Assembly (NCBI GenBank): GCA_036023115.1
Contig: JAYKKT010000037.1
Location: forward strand, 3,816,001-3,880,000
Reading direction: 5' to 3'
DNA from: Brasenia schreberi
Taxonomy: Eukaryota > Streptophyta > Magnoliopsida > Nymphaeales > Cabombaceae
DNA length: 64,000 nt
A program made the position numbers and the translations under genes. Each line of letters starts with the position of its first letter. The first letter of the stretch is position 1. Under the pieces are notes generated by a model that ran no database searches, was not told where the DNA came from, and saw only the letters and a program-made list of their open reading frames with translations. Shown here piece after piece: positions 22,744-37,278 of the stretch.

Positions 22744-23114
22744 TGTAATAAAGACGATGCTCAAATATAACAGTGAAAGATCGATGAATAAATATCACCA
22801 CAATGTAACTATTACAAAGCCTTAGAAAAGCCTATAGTTGAGTGCAACGAGTACACACCGAAAGAGTAATGAATACAAAGTAAACAAAATAAATAATAAA
22901 TAATATTTATTAATTAGCTACAAAAGACTTGAAAGAAACAATGGAGTTTACATCATATTTATAGAGAAGAGGAGGTAAAAGAGAGTATATTGAAAAAGGG
23001 AGTAGACAGAGGCTGATCATTGTCAGCCCCCAAGGACTACTTCAAAGTCGTTGGGGATGGCCCAATGGGCTAGGGCCGACTAGGGCCAGGCCTGAGTATT
23101 CCCATTTTCTAACA
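22744..23114 (-). repeat. 5' LTR of the Copia element
   Basis: On the + strand it begins TGTAATAAAG and ends TTTTCTAACA, so on the element strand it has TGTTAG...TTACA ends. The primer-binding site touches its left edge. Confidence 0.87.
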
Positions 23115-23260
23115 AACACACCTACGATTCATATGCTAATCCAAATTGTCTATTGTGATGCTGGAATACCCCAAAACTTGGGGTACACTTTAAGATCAAC
23201 GCTATATAAAAGTACATTTGTATTTTTGTACAACAATATTTAATGCATGATGTATATTAA

Positions 23261-25800
23261 CAACAATTAAGTCTTTTTTCATATTAGATGGGCATGTATA
23301 TTAACAACAACAACCAAGGAGGTTATAATTCTTTGTTTCATAAAACTCAATCATGTCATGCTAACTAATAACTTAACTCATAAGTTAAACCATTCTTAAT
23401 TGTTTCCTTTCAACAATTTTTTGTGGTTTCTCTATTTTCTTTTAACATTTTCATAATCTAGTTTCTTGTACCTATTTATCAAAGTTTTTTATCATCTGTC
23501 TATGTCTTCAAACCATCTCAAACGATTTTTGTCACTCCTAATTTATTTTTAATAACCTCATTACGTATACAATTTTTCTTTATGGGACCACTCATCCATC
23601 TCAGCATCTTCATTTTCTTTTTATCAGATAAAATACCTGATGCACTTCTTTATTTTAACCAACACGAACTAATTCTATGTATAACATCTCTATCAATTTT
23701 TCAATTACTTTAAAAAATTGACTTTATTAAAACATTTTTACAAGAGATATAATATATGCCAATCTTAATTTCTATGTTATTTGAAGTAACCAAATGATCA
23801 AACTTACATTTTCATATATTATGTTTTTGTTTTATTAAATCGAAAGACTTTACTTTGTAATGTTTCTCCCTATAGTTTGAATTTCATATTTTTTTCCTTA
23901 TCCACTAATACAATGTGATCTGCGAATAACATACACCATGGGACTTCAGTTTGAATATATTTTGTTAGTTTGTCAATAACCAATATAAATAAATATAGAC
24001 TTAATGTTGATCATTTATGTAATCCAACATTAACCTCAAAGAAATTTGTCATTCCTTCATTGCTCATAACACATGTTTGTGCACTATCATACATATCTCT
24101 TATAAGATTGATGTATGTCAATGGTATATCTTTTTTTTCCAAAGTTCTACCAAAAATATCTCTTGACACCTTATGATAAGCCTTTTCTAGATTAATAAAT
24201 ATAATGTGAAACTTTTTTTTTGCTCTAAAATATTTCATAAGACATCTTAATAGATGGATAACCTCAATAATAGACCTTTCGGGGATTAATCCAAATTGGT
24301 TCTCTACTATACTTGATATCAGTCTTAATCTATGTTTAATAATTTTTCTCATAATTTTATAGTATGACTCATAAACTTGATACCTCGATAATTTGTACAA
24401 TTTTGGTATAATTATACTCTTCCTCTATTCCTTAGACATCTTTTGTTTTTTATATTTTATTAAATAATCTTGTAAATCAAGTAATACTCGTCTCTCATAA
24501 GATTTTCATACTTTTAAAGGAATATTTTAGGTCCTACAAATTTACTAATCCTCATAAGTTTAATAGAGTCATTGACTTTATTCTTTTAAATACATCGGTA
24601 AAAATCGTAGTTTATATACTCTTCATTTGATTGGATCTCTTAGACTAATATTAACACTTATATTTTTGTTAAAAGTCTTATGAAAATAAATTTTTCATCT
24701 ATTCTTTTATCATCACTTGTCAATATCTTCTCATCCTCATCTTAGATGCACCTAAGAGAAGTAAGATCCATAGTTTAAAAACTATCCCAATATCTTCTCA
24801 TCCTCATCTTAGATGCACCTAAGAGAAGTAAGATCCATAGTTTAAAAACTATCCTAAAAATATCTCTTTCACCTTCTTTTGAGTTGGATTTTTATATAAA
24901 TTCTCTCAAATTTTAGCTTTTGCTTAACTAATGACTTTTTTTCATTTTTTTCATTACTTTCTTATAAGCTTATCAAGTTTCATTAGTTTTGTTGGTAGAA
25001 TACAATTTGTAATATTTTTTCTTCACCTTGATTTTATTTTCCACTTCATTTCACCACCAAACTTTCTTTTATATTGGTACACCTTTCTTATATTTACCTA
25101 ATACATCTTTTGATACTTTTCTATTATACTTAGTCATTTTATCCCACATATCCGAAAGTGTACCTACATAACTTTTTATATTTTTTGCCTCTTTGTTCAC
25201 TTTTTACTTATAAATCCATAACTAAAAGTCGACATTGAGAAATTAAGCTTTCTCTTGTAATTACCTTATAGTCCTTACAATACTATATATATATTTTCTC
25301 TTATAAGCAAAATAATAAATTTGTGTTTGTGTCAAGCCACTGTTATAAGTAATTAAATATTTATCTCGCTTTTTAAAAATTATATTGGCTAAAAAGAGAT
25401 CATATAACATAGTGAAATTTAAAATTTATTTACCTTCCTCATTTAAATATCCAAACCCATAGTTGTTATGAATACCTTGATATCCTAATGCTTCTTTAAT
25501 ACATCTCCATTTATATCTCTTCCTTTGAACTACCTTATCTAACTCTTCCTAAAATGACTTCTTTATGCTATCTTCTAAAGCATAAATTAAATTTAAAACC
25601 TCTACTTCTAATACCAATTTTACTATCATAATTCGATCACCATGCTAATACATGTCTACTACACTATCCTTTAAATCTTTATTTATAATAATACCACCTA
25701 TATTTTGAGCGTTTTCCTTTCTTGAGTATCATAATTTAAAATCTATGTTATTAATCTCCATTACTTTTCCCCTAATTCACTGCCTTTTTTAAACATACAA
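23261..25800 (-). mobile_element. RTE LINE, long decayed copy with endonuclease and RT
   Basis: The minus strand carries APE-type endonuclease remnants (GGIIINKDLKDSVVDM near 25670; GYQGIHNNYGFGYLNE near 25440-25490), then reverse transcriptase at 24011-24400 ([54 protein letters not shown]). The 3' end runs through ACAACAATTAAG at about 23261, the complement of the (TTG)n tail. It is the longest RTE in the window. Frameshifts and a 67-bp duplication break it. No clear target duplication was found. Confidence 0.85.
24721..24854. repeat. 67-bp tandem duplication inside the RTE
   Basis: A 67-bp unit starting CAATATCTTCTCATCCTCAT is repeated head to tail at 24721-24787 and 24788-24854, with only the final base differing. 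The near-identity shows it is much younger than the surrounding decayed LINE. Confidence 0.95.
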
Positions 25801-26560
25801 TGTGAGCTTTTCTACCACCCCCATTAGCATGTCGGTTAATATTCTATATTCCAAATATAAATATGAATCTTATTATAATACATTACCCATCACATTTGTT
25901 CATGCTGAAAATGTGATCTCTCTGCAATTTATTTATGATATTCTCGCAGAAATGTTGGGAGACTAACTTCTTTACCCATGTTAAACCATGATGTGAAAAC
26001 CCTTTGTTCAATTGATTCACTATATCCGAGTGAAGATGTAGAGGTCTTTACTTACTTTTCACTACATTGGCTCTACACTATGTCGCTAAGAAGAGATACT
26101 TAATGCAATGCTCATAATATCTAGAATTCATAGTAGATAAATTTGATAAGTTTTACATTGGTTGAACAAATTCTAACAAAACCCTCCTTTTTCTGGGCTT
26201 AAGACCGGCCATGCATCAGTGATCCTTATATGGGCAGAGTTTCATGTATATTAAATGTAAACTAATTCAAATCTTTGTCGATGACTTTAAAGATTGGACT
26301 TGTGAAGATTTTTGTGCAATATTATGTATGAAAAGATATTATGCATCTAAGACACTCTCTATCTATATACACACACATTGAATCTTTGAACCTCGAGACA
26401 TGCAAATTCATGCCTATTATTTTCTTTTAAGAATGATTATAATAAGGGTATTTTTTATATATTTGAACACTCTTGTAACATTTTATATTATATTCATACC
26501 TCACAAAAGTAAATACTTTATATGAGTATGCATATATGTGAGATGTTAGAGGTTATAGAA
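25801..26560. other. AT-rich intergenic sequence
   Basis: No gene or clear element is recognised between the RTE and the microsatellites. Confidence 0.4.
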
Positions 26561-26563
26561 TCC

Positions 26564-26565
<2 letters not shown>

Positions 26566-26606
<41 letters not shown>
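26566..26606. repeat. (TA)n microsatellite
   Basis: An uninterrupted TA dinucleotide run of about 40 bases. Confidence 0.95.
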
Positions 26607-26607
<1 letters not shown>

Positions 26608-26778
26608 TTTTTCCTGGACTGTCAACGCTTGGATTGAACCTTGTCAAATTGTTAGTATATATGTAAAAAAGAGGACATACTTAATTACCCGTTAGCATTT
26701 ATGCAATCGGTACTCAGTTAATTACCAGTTAGCATTTATGCAATCGTTACTCAGTGAGTACGCATTCTTGGAGTATCC

Positions 26779-28180
<1,402 letters not shown>

Positions 28181-28201
28181 CACAAACACACACACACACA
28201 C

Positions 28202-28271
<70 letters not shown>
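28181..28271. repeat. (CA)n(GA)n microsatellite
   Basis: A short CA tract is followed by about 65 bases of GA. Confidence 0.95.
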
Positions 28272-28272
<1 letters not shown>

Positions 28273-29443
28273 ACTAAGACCTGGTCCTTGAACAGCATGT
28301 TGGAGGCAAGGACGGGGCCCAATAGGGCCTGTAAGAGCTCGTCTGCCTTTGGTATGGGTGGGCTATTTGAAATTTAAGTGTGTTTGAATTTTGAATGGAG
28401 ACCAGCCCTTGGTCATAAATAGATAGAAATGTCAAAACGGGCCAGGCGCGGAAGCCGGCCTGGCCTTGCCCTGGAAAAATGCAGGGGCCGGGCCAGAATC
28501 TAGAGGGGTTGCCTTAGTTGGCTGGAGGTGTGGCCGAACCAGTCTGTGTTTGTATGGCTCTTGTATCCCGAGACTTGGGGAATGAAATCTCTTCTCCCTA
28601 GCTGAACCATATTGAGTTCAAGTCTGTTTGAGTGAGCTTCGCAAGTGAGTTTGAAGTGGTGACAACGATCTTAGGCATAGTTGGACTGATTCAAACGGGT
28701 TCAACGCCGACACGAGTCACTCAAGAGGAAAAAAGTTGTTTATTGAGAATTTTCCCATGACACAACGTGAATTGGATGTTCCCTACTATTGGTCAAATTC
28801 ATCTAGTGAGTCTGATCCAAACCAGATCCAACGCTATACATCCAAGGATATTGCACCTTTCAATTTGAATCACCAATCTCTGTGTCTCTCTAGATGTAAA
28901 CGGGTTGTATCCTAGCATATCCAATCTGTCTTGATTGGTGGATCCTTATAATCAGACTTATATAGGATTCAACGTTTACCAAAGTCAAGTCCCAATAGAG
29001 AACCACAAACTTATCTGGAATCCAAATGCGATTATACACCCAAAAGTTGCAGCCTTTAACTAGACAATCAGGTCCGTGGTTGAATACCTGCATCCAAGTG
29101 ACAGGTGATCCATTTTTCGGGGTTTTTTTCGTGTCATACACGATTGATGTCTAATACGGCACTAACTTCGTGCTTTTCATACTGGCATGAACACAAAATG
29201 ATTTTGGGGCAGGACATGCATGAACACGGACCTTTTGAGTTGTCTCCGTGTCCCGTACTGTCTAGGACTTGGATCTACTGACGTTCCACTTGAACCCAAA
29301 ACGAAAATATAGATAAAAGTCAAGCCTTTCATACTAAGTATGATCGGCTGGTTCATAGGTTTCAAAATTTTGCCTACTGCTTCCCAAAATGGCAACTTCC
29401 ACCAAGCTCAAGTCATCTCATAATTCGCTAGTCTACTTGAACA

Positions 29444-29483
<40 letters not shown>

Positions 29484-31600
29484 ATAAGCATGTGTGTTAT
29501 TTGGCGTGTTTCTTGTATGCACTCACACGCCAAACTAGTATGAAGCTCAAATCGTTATTCAGTACGAGCATATTCAGATTGTATCAATTTCGTGGAGACC
29601 TAAAGTCTTCATACTAGTTTTCCATAATAGCACCAAATTTTCATAACTCCGGCTTATTTCTTTTTTATGTCGCTGTTATTGAAACCAGTTCTTGAATACT
29701 TAGGATTTTCGGATGAAAGATCCTTCAACTGCTGAAGCAGATACTTCTGGATAACAATTACTTGCATGCCCTCACTGCTTCATCCAACCCTCTCCCTCCT
29801 CACATAGTGGTTTTCTATAATGGAAAAAAAAATTCACAAGTCTCACGTACGGCTTGTCTCTTTCGGTATATACATCCGAAGGTTCCACATGTATTCACAA
29901 CGAGACAAGCTATAAACAGTACTGACAAGTGAGGCGACATCAAATTTGAAAAATTCTTGAGTTTATATATAAAAAATACAAATATTTTGTGAGCAAGTGG
30001 GCTTCACCTAAAATACACCTTACCCAAAAAAATTCTTAAATGAGCACTCTCTGTAAGTTAGACTTAGGAAAACTTGATGCTATTTATGGAAGAGAGAAAG
30101 AGATTCCTGCGTATGCATGAAAGCATAGCACACTGCTGATGAAAGAATAATAATGATGACGAGTCACTTCTAAGAGATGAAATTCCATTGAATCTCTCTC
30201 CCTCTGTGTGTGTGACTTCAGTATGTAAGTTTCCCTATCTTACGTTGGCCACCAGTGAGTAGAGAGGGTCTACATGTATCTTATTCCACAGTATGTATTT
30301 TTGAGTGTGACCTATAATATATTTATCAAGAATGTGTCTGAAGTTGGCTGATTATTAAACGTATATATTCCGTTGTATTTTCATTTTGTCAAGATGCAAA
30401 CACCTAGTAATAGCTAGAAGATGGACTTAGGGAGGCAGCGTACGGTAATAAACACCGTGAGGGTTTGGCTGTATTATAGGAAACTCATTTCCCTTTTTAT
30501 TGCATTAGTCTACGGGTGATAACAGCATCACCAGAAAATGACATGGAAGACGGAGGCATGTACCAACGCTGATGTTGTGGCTGACTCATCAGCCACGCCA
30601 TTTTTGGATTAGGATGGAGAACCTGTATCCAATGTATGATACTGGATCTGAAAAAGTGAATGGACCCTTAAAAAATATCCAAATGGATCTGAATCCAAAT
30701 GAAATTATTTGGAATCCGTATCCACTAAGGCTCTCTCTCTCTCTCTCTCTTCCTCTCAAGCCATCAAGGGTCTTGACCTCTCTCTCTCTCTCTCTTTCTC
30801 TTTCACTGTAGCTGGTGTCAACCTCTGTCTTTGTCTGTCTATCTCTCACCACCGAGGGTCTCGAACCCTCTTTCCTGCTCTCTCACCATCGGCGACCCCG
30901 ACCTCCCCCCCTCTTTCTCGCAATCAACGGTGTTGACCTCTTTTGCTGTCTCGCCATCGGTAGCCTTGACCTCTTTCTCTCTCTCTCTCTCTCATTAAGT
31001 AACTGAGTGTTTGATATGTAGGATTCCCCGCTGTCTCTTTCACCGTCTCGTTATTAATGCCGTAACTCCTGTCCAGTGCTCTTCTAAGGTATAAAATGAT
31101 GCTTGGTTTTTTAAATAAGGGTTGTATTGTGGGTTGACCATATTTACCTAATTTCTTGGTCCGTCCTATTTTCCTCCTTTTTTGTCCCCAATTTCTTGGT
31201 TTGGACCAAAGTACTCTTTGTCTTTGTTGTCACCGTCACTAATTTTGGTTTTGGTACTTTTCTATTACTGTTATTGATAGCAATTATTCAATTTTGTATG
31301 TAATTGTAGTCCATATTTATTGATACATTATGACCGATAATTTTGTTGTAAGTGGTTGCATCAAAGCAATAGAAGCACACTTTTGATTAGATAAAGTATG
31401 TTGCAATGTTGAGGGAGTTATTGACATTCGATTACTTTATAAATTCTTTGCGGGTGGTTTGGTATTTTGAGTGCATTTCCATTCAATTTATTACCATGTA
31501 ACTATTGAATTTACATTTTGACAAATAATTGAGCTCGAATTTTAATATCTTTCACTAACTATTACTTTTATATTTGTTGGGTGGGTGCAAGACTTGTAAT
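28272..31600. other. Unassigned intergenic region with CT microsatellites
   Basis: It contains a G+C-rich patch at about 28430-28500, (TC)n tracts at 29447-29479, 30730-30750, 30778-30796 and 30976-30993, and no recognisable gene. The open frames at 28890-29395 (minus) and 30572-31006 have no domain I can identify, and the latter are partly microsatellite translation. Confidence 0.35.
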
Positions 31601-31605
31601 AAGTC

Positions 31606-32230
31606 TTGGATAAAATGTCAAAATCAAATCGTAGATCTATATACTACACGTTTGATAATGATGCATTTGCTCACACTACATATGAAAGCTTTGTTAAAAA
31701 GAGTTCATGGTGTAAGAAGGTAATCAAAAGCAATTTCTTTAGTGCCTTACAATATATGTTGAACCTGTACTTATATATGAATTGTATTCGTAGGCGTGCT
31801 CCCCAATTTGCCCAACATGTCAAGTTTTGATGGTTGTTAAGATCTTCAATTATCATGAGACAACTGGCAATCACTTCTTCGAGTGTCAAAAAGAGGTTAA
31901 TTGAAATATATTGTAATTTTGAAATATTTTATGTGATATGCATCATGCACTATAAGGATCGCTACACGAGTTTTTGTTCTTCTTGTATCGTGCTCTAGTC
32001 TTGCATACATATCATTTGGGTAAAGAAAGCTAAAAAGTCATAGGCAAATATTACAAAGGTTGGAGGCATGCTTAACACTCAAATCCTGCAAATGACGTGC
32101 TGTAAATTAGATAAAGAACTTGAAAAAACCAAAAATGAGCTATATATACAAATTGTGAAGAGAAGAAAAATACAAGGAATTGGTGGTAAACTTTGCACCT
32201 GCAAATGTTCATAACAGGAAAGTTTTTATG
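31606..32230 (+). pseudogene. GRF-like zinc-finger plus coiled-coil remnant
   Basis: The + strand begins MSKSNRRS. After a frameshift it gives CPTCQVLMVVKIFNYHETTG followed by NHFFECQKE, spaced like a GRF zinc finger (Cys-x2-Cys ... Cys). Further on is KLDKELEKTKNELYIQIVKR, a coiled coil. Many plant transposon-linked GRF proteins have this layout. It converges with the Mutator transposase remnant on the other strand, so it may be an accessory gene of that element. The match is weak and the frame is broken. Confidence 0.4.
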
Positions 32231-32720
32231 AAGATGTGGAGACAACTTTTTTTATGATGACTGATAATTGGTTTTTTTGTTAAAATGGATAGTTTTTGTG
32301 ATTGATAATTGATGGTGAACTTTGCAACTGAAAAGTTTTGGGTTACATGCATGATAGTTGAATTTAGTTTTACTATAAACATAAAATGTTACTTATGACT
32401 AAGTAATGCAAATTTAGTTACATTTATTTTCTCTTATATGTTTTAGTCTTTTTAAGGTTTACATCAGTGCTTGTATTTATGTACATTACTGTATATAGTG
32501 TTTCTGCAATTGATGCCTTACGTATACATCTATGTCCATGCAACACATCTACATCTACTGCTTGCTCTATATTACAAATGGTTTTCAAGAGAAATGTTCA
32601 GATACATACATTGAGAGGTTTGCACATATTTTAAAATGGATCCCTAAGATTTAAGAATAAGGCTATGATATCTACACCCAAAGACAATATGAAAGACTTG
32701 ACATCTGGAAATGCCTTTTG

Positions 32721-32767
32721 TATAAGTGGAACCACAATGTATAATGTCCAAAACGGTTCCACTTATA
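32721..32767. repeat. Perfect 13-bp inverted repeat (hairpin)
   Basis: TATAAGTGGAACC (32721-32733) and its exact reverse complement GGTTCCACTTATA (32755-32767) flank a 21-base loop. Related half-units follow at about 32805-32845 (CTTATAACGC and GCATAAGCGCTACCAC), so the region is a small foldback cluster. Confidence 0.88.
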
Positions 32768-32849
32768 ATATTTTTCATATCATAAATATCTAACACCAAA
32801 AGTGATCCTACTTATAACGCTTTTTGCATAAGCGCTACCACAAGTTATA

Positions 32850-33480
32850 AAAGAAACAAAAAAACTCGAATAGATATAACACGATGCCTTTACATATAAA
32901 AACGAAACAAATAAATTCTTAATTTTTAAAATAGCATAGCATTTCTACTAGAGAAAAGGAGTTGCCATCCTTACATTGTGGGCAACGCCCAAACTGTGCT
33001 AGAAAATGTTGCTGGGATATGGATGCTGTGACGACAAGAAGAAATCTCCCGTTCATAAAAAAGGGACAGAGATTGACGAGAAGTCATGAATAACCAACCT
33101 CCAGTATCACAAGAACTGGGGTGGCTTGTTCTTTAGGCTACTTAGATAATGCCTCTTCCCAATATTAAACTCACTATTAATTTTGTATGCACAACTTCTC
33201 ATACACTTACAACTAGGTTTCGGGTAAACCCGAACCACACAACTTCCCATATACTTATAACTAGACAGACTTCAAGGAATCTATATACTCGGCTTGAAAT
33301 CTTGACATCAACTACTTCCTTAAACACTTAAGTATATACCCAAAATGAGCTTATTTCTACTCTCTAGTATGTAAGCATTAAAGACCTCACACACATTGTA
33401 AGTCCACAAATCTATCTTGTAGTGTTATGAAAACGAATATCTTGCCCAACTCAATGGTTCATTCCTCATAAGCTAATCAT
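32850..33480. other. Sequence between GRF-like remnant and transposase
   Basis: This may be part of the Mutator element, but I see no recognisable SWIM domain or other motif. The frame at 33149-33331 has no support. Confidence 0.3.
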
Positions 33481-35360
33481 ACAATGATTGACTATCAAAT
33501 AATCTCTTTATTTCATCCATGAAATACTCTCATCGCCTCTGAATACTGCAAAGACTTTTGTATTGCATCTGTTTCACATATGATTATTATGGTTCTTCAT
33601 GTTTTTATAGAGATGTTTCAAATATATGTAATGTTCAATACCTGACATAAGCTCCTTCATTGCTTCTTGACAACCCTACATGCAACTAATAAGAATTAGT
33701 ATATACTTGTATAACAATTATAATAAGACAAGGTGAAGAAATTAGAATACCTATAATTACCTTTTGTTTGTCGAACATATGGTTTCTTGTGGATGTCCAA
33801 AGTCAAAGAATAGTATCTCAAGGAACTATTTTCAAGATTCCTTACACTCTATATCAACTACAATAATCCCTAAGCGGAAGATGATGTACTTCCCATCTCT
33901 AGCATCTGCATATATCAACTAGCCTCCAAACATGCCCTTTAAATGACAATCATCTAATCATATATAAGGATAAATCTCAAACATGTAATCTTGTTACATA
34001 TAGTACATATAACGACTTGAAAATGGAAACCATCATATTCATGAACATCAATTTCGCTGTTAGAAGCACTCTTTCTCCATTAGCTATAACCCTACTCTCT
34101 ACAAACCTTGGCTAAACTACCTATGTTACTTGATTGTATTATCAAACAATAATCCCTGATTCAAGTATATTACTTGCCAATGACTTCTAAATCCTCGAAA
34201 ACTCCCTTTTTTGCTCTATAATATTGTAGGTATTATATAATGCTTGATATCTTCCTTTCAACGACATCCTCTTGGGGGACCTAACTGTCATGTAGGCTTA
34301 TCTTCAATGTCTTCTTTGCACTTTTCTGTTATGTAATTCAATTCAATCAACCCAATTTCATTGTCCAGGATATTTGTAGATTAGTTTTTAGGCCCTTATT
34401 TGAAATGCATCCATACTATTACACTTGAATGTATAGATATAGAACCCACAATTGTTCCTTCACTTTATCGTCGCCCTAGTATTTTTGTTCTTCGCATATA
34501 CAAAATCATAATGCTTAATAATGGACCAATCTCTTAAAGCTTTCTTGAAGACAACATTATCCATAAATCGTGTAGCTTTACAAAGATCCACATTCATACA
34601 GGGGGTTGTTTCATCAAAGTCCACAAATATTTTTGTATCCTCATTATCGGAGCCAATGTGGCTATGTAAATAGTCATTTTTGGTTGCTCCACAAACTGAT
34701 CCCCTATATCTATATCAGTTGTCTTATCTTTAACATGTTCATTTTCCTCATCCACCTCATCTACTTCATCACTTTTGTTACCAGACTAATCAGAGTCTTC
34801 ATCTTCAGAGTCACATTTTTCATGCACATTACAACCCAATCAATCTCATGAGTGCCTACACTTTGGTGTATCTTCTTCAGCATAAACATCATCCGATTGC
34901 ACATACTCATCATGATCAACACTATCAACATTAACTGACATGTCTTATACTTTTTCAGTTGTAAACGTCATGTTGTTAGATGCTTGTGTGTCACGCATTA
35001 TGTTTTGCTTCTAGGGGCCTATCTCCTTTTCGTACTCTAACACTACTTCAATGTTGAAATGGTCATATGGGTTGCAACTAGACAAACCATATGGAGTCAT
35101 TATATACATGGTGTCATGTCCTTTATTTTAATGTAACATTTTTTGTGTGTCCTTATCATTGTTAAGTTCCTCCAATCCCAACTCTAGTCTTAGACTAATA
35201 GGCTAGATCATATTTTTTTAATATATAGAATCCTCTTTTGACAAATTAGTTGAATATTGTAAAGAAGGACGCATAATCTAAGCCAACATCCTTTACTTCT
35301 TCTATTTCACCCTCAAGATATACAAAGGCTTGGCCTTCTTGCAGATCTTCCATGATGCAG
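33480..35360 (-). pseudogene. MuDR-type Mutator transposase remnant
   Basis: On the minus strand the MuDR N-terminal domain is seen at about 34420-34600 (FMDNVVFKKALRDWSIIKHY, then YAKNKNTRATIK). The MULE catalytic region is at about 33820-34000 (LDDCHLKGMFGG, followed by ECKESWK and FLEILFF), corresponding to the usual DGCHLKG block and the downstream W-FL block. An acidic N-terminal part lies toward 35360. Stops are frequent. I could not find terminal inverted repeats or a target duplication, so the element limits are unknown. Confidence 0.75.
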
Positions 35361-36380
35361 CCTGAAGTTTATAGTGCTCATTTTCAATCACCACATCAAA
35401 AGCAAAAACTTCACATCAAACTTCTAGAAACAAACACCAATAATAGAATCAATGCAAATACATCTATGTTACTATACAATGTATGTATATATACATATAT
35501 GTACATACATCCAAAACTATATGCAATTAGTTCTTGAAATATATAATTTAAACGCGAAACCACTGTACTACAAGAAGTATAATTTCCCATATATGAAAGA
35601 CATTCCAACTAGATACATTCAAATGAAAAAGGTTTTCCCTTTTCTGGATACAACCATGGATTCCTAATAAACCAAAGGAAAAAGGTTCAACTTAAATTTA
35701 TCTGGCATGGAGAAAAAACGGCAAGCCTTCCACGTCAAGGAACTCATTTAGCCTGCATGCTAGATCTTTCAACTTCAAAGTACTCTTGAATATATACTAG
35801 CGACATTTACGGCACCTTTGTTTAAGGCTTCTCGCTTGATTGCTTCAACATCCACCCAGTGATTTTGATTGTGGCAAGGGCAGGGTGCCTTGGTGTCCGA
35901 ATGAAACCCATGTTTTGATTGAAGCTGTTGCAAGTTCCTCCCTTTTGAGTATCTAAATTGAACATCTTGAATATAAAACTTTTTAAAATTTAGAACTCCA
36001 CTAATTCGATCCCCGTGGAGAAAAAGTTCCCTGTGAGGTTAAGCTTTTTTCTCTTGACAAGAAAGACATCTATTCTAAACCAAGCTATGGGTTCCAGTTT
36101 GTTTGACTCTAGGCACAACCTCGAACCGAACCTATACTTTAGAGAACCAAACGAGACCATCGATTTTGGTTTCGTACAGTTTCAAATCGTGGTTCATTAG
36201 AATTTAATATGCTATTACATGTCAGTTATAATGTATAATAAATTATATATGTACAGATGCATGCATGCACTCGTGTGCCTGCACACTCATATATATATAT
36301 CCATCTCTATGATCCAACAATCTAGAATGACATAGACATTATTGCATGGATGAGAGCCTAACAAGTTTCATACAATCTCT
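35361..36380. other. Non-coding region
   Basis: No gene is recognised. Short AT tracts occur around 36288-36300. Confidence 0.35.
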
Positions 36381-36383
36381 CTT

Positions 36384-36720
36384 TATATATATATATATAT
36401 ATTCTGCCCATTTTGTCATGCTCAATCATACTCACTTATTACTTTTAGGAGACATGAGTACAATTTTAATTTTTTAAAGAGGTTTTAAAAAATATGAATG
36501 ATATTATTATTAAACTCATACTACCCAAAATCAATAGGGAAGCATGAGTGAGCAGGTGGGATGATCCAATCACTCTATATATTATGAGTGAATCCAGCCC
36601 ACTCATACATATCCTGTGATATGAATGTAATAAAAATGTTCTTCATACTTTTCCATAGTCACTTAAAAATTTTGAAATTAAACTCATATCACTCAAAAGA
36701 AATGAGTGGATAGGATCAAA
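36384..36720. repeat. Two copies of a dispersed repeat next to (TA)n tracts
   Basis: Segments at about 36445-36580 and 36610-36720 share a pattern with 54945-55090, 55095-55240, 52970-53080 and 26965-27010. The pattern is TATGAATGTAAT or ATGAGT, an AATTTT/AAAAAT-rich centre with TATTATTATTAAACTCATA, then GAGTGAGC and ATCCAATCACTC. A (TA)n tract lies on each side. No coding capacity. Confidence 0.5.
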
Positions 36721-36723
36721 TTT

Positions 36724-36727
<4 letters not shown>

Positions 36728-36806
<79 letters not shown>
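36728..36806. repeat. (TA)n microsatellite, about 79 bp
   Basis: An uninterrupted TA run adjoining a dispersed-repeat copy. Confidence 0.97.
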
Positions 36807-36809
<3 letters not shown>

Positions 36810-36929
36810 CAGATATTTCATTAATAGCTTGAAAGAATACATTGGCTATATTATCCAGCTTTAGAAAGAGAATAAAGAGGGATCTTCCAATCAAACAATC
36901 TATATAAAATCCATCAAACGTACAATTAA

Positions 36930-37278
36930 TCCAGTTGATCTGGTAAATTTTTCATTCTGTATTCTTCAGCACTGTGAATGGCTTGATGAGCTGTTTCTGT
37001 CGTATTAACAATTTTGCCTTCAAAAACCTTTGCAATTCTTGCTAATCAAACCTTCATTTTTTTTAATTGATTGACAGCATTCCGCCACCACTCTGATGTA
37101 CAGATTCATTCTGAGGCAACAATTCATGCAATTGATCAATTTCATTCCACACTTGTACGTACGATCTTTGGGCATAATAACAAGCGGCGACTGTGACGGG
37201 CTGTTTTCATCTGATCTCCCTTTGTTGTGGGAGGTCTATGTGAAGATACTGCTCCCAATTCTTTGCCAATAGCTTTTT
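36930..37278 (-). mobile_element. L1-type LINE, 3' part (segment 3 of 3)
   Basis: On the minus strand YWQRIGSSIFT continues the zinc-binding (zf-RVT) domain begun in the segment at 40727-41723, and KIVNTTETAHQAIHSAEE follows further on. The break between the segments is filled by the Copia element at 37279-40726. The 3' end of the LINE is not sharply defined. Confidence 0.6.

Larger units (their letters stand above)
18330..23114 (-). mobile_element. Copia LTR retrotransposon, complete but decayed
   Basis: Two related LTRs (18330-18696 and 22744-23114) bracket a minus-strand interior of about 4.0 kb. A primer-binding site TGGTATCAGAGTCA lies at about 22730-22743 against the 5' LTR. A polypurine tract (TTTGAGGGAGAG, minus strand) adjoins the 3' LTR at about 18697-18708. 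AACAC occurs at 18325-18329 and 23115-23119 as a 5-bp target duplication; the terminal TG of the 18.3-kb LTR appears to be lost. The order is gag, integrase, reverse transcriptase, RNase H. Stops are present throughout. Confidence 0.9.

Noticed and set aside
28890..29395. Two minus-strand frames of 72-83 codons
   Set aside because: No domain, no splice context and no repeated copy; length is within chance expectation.
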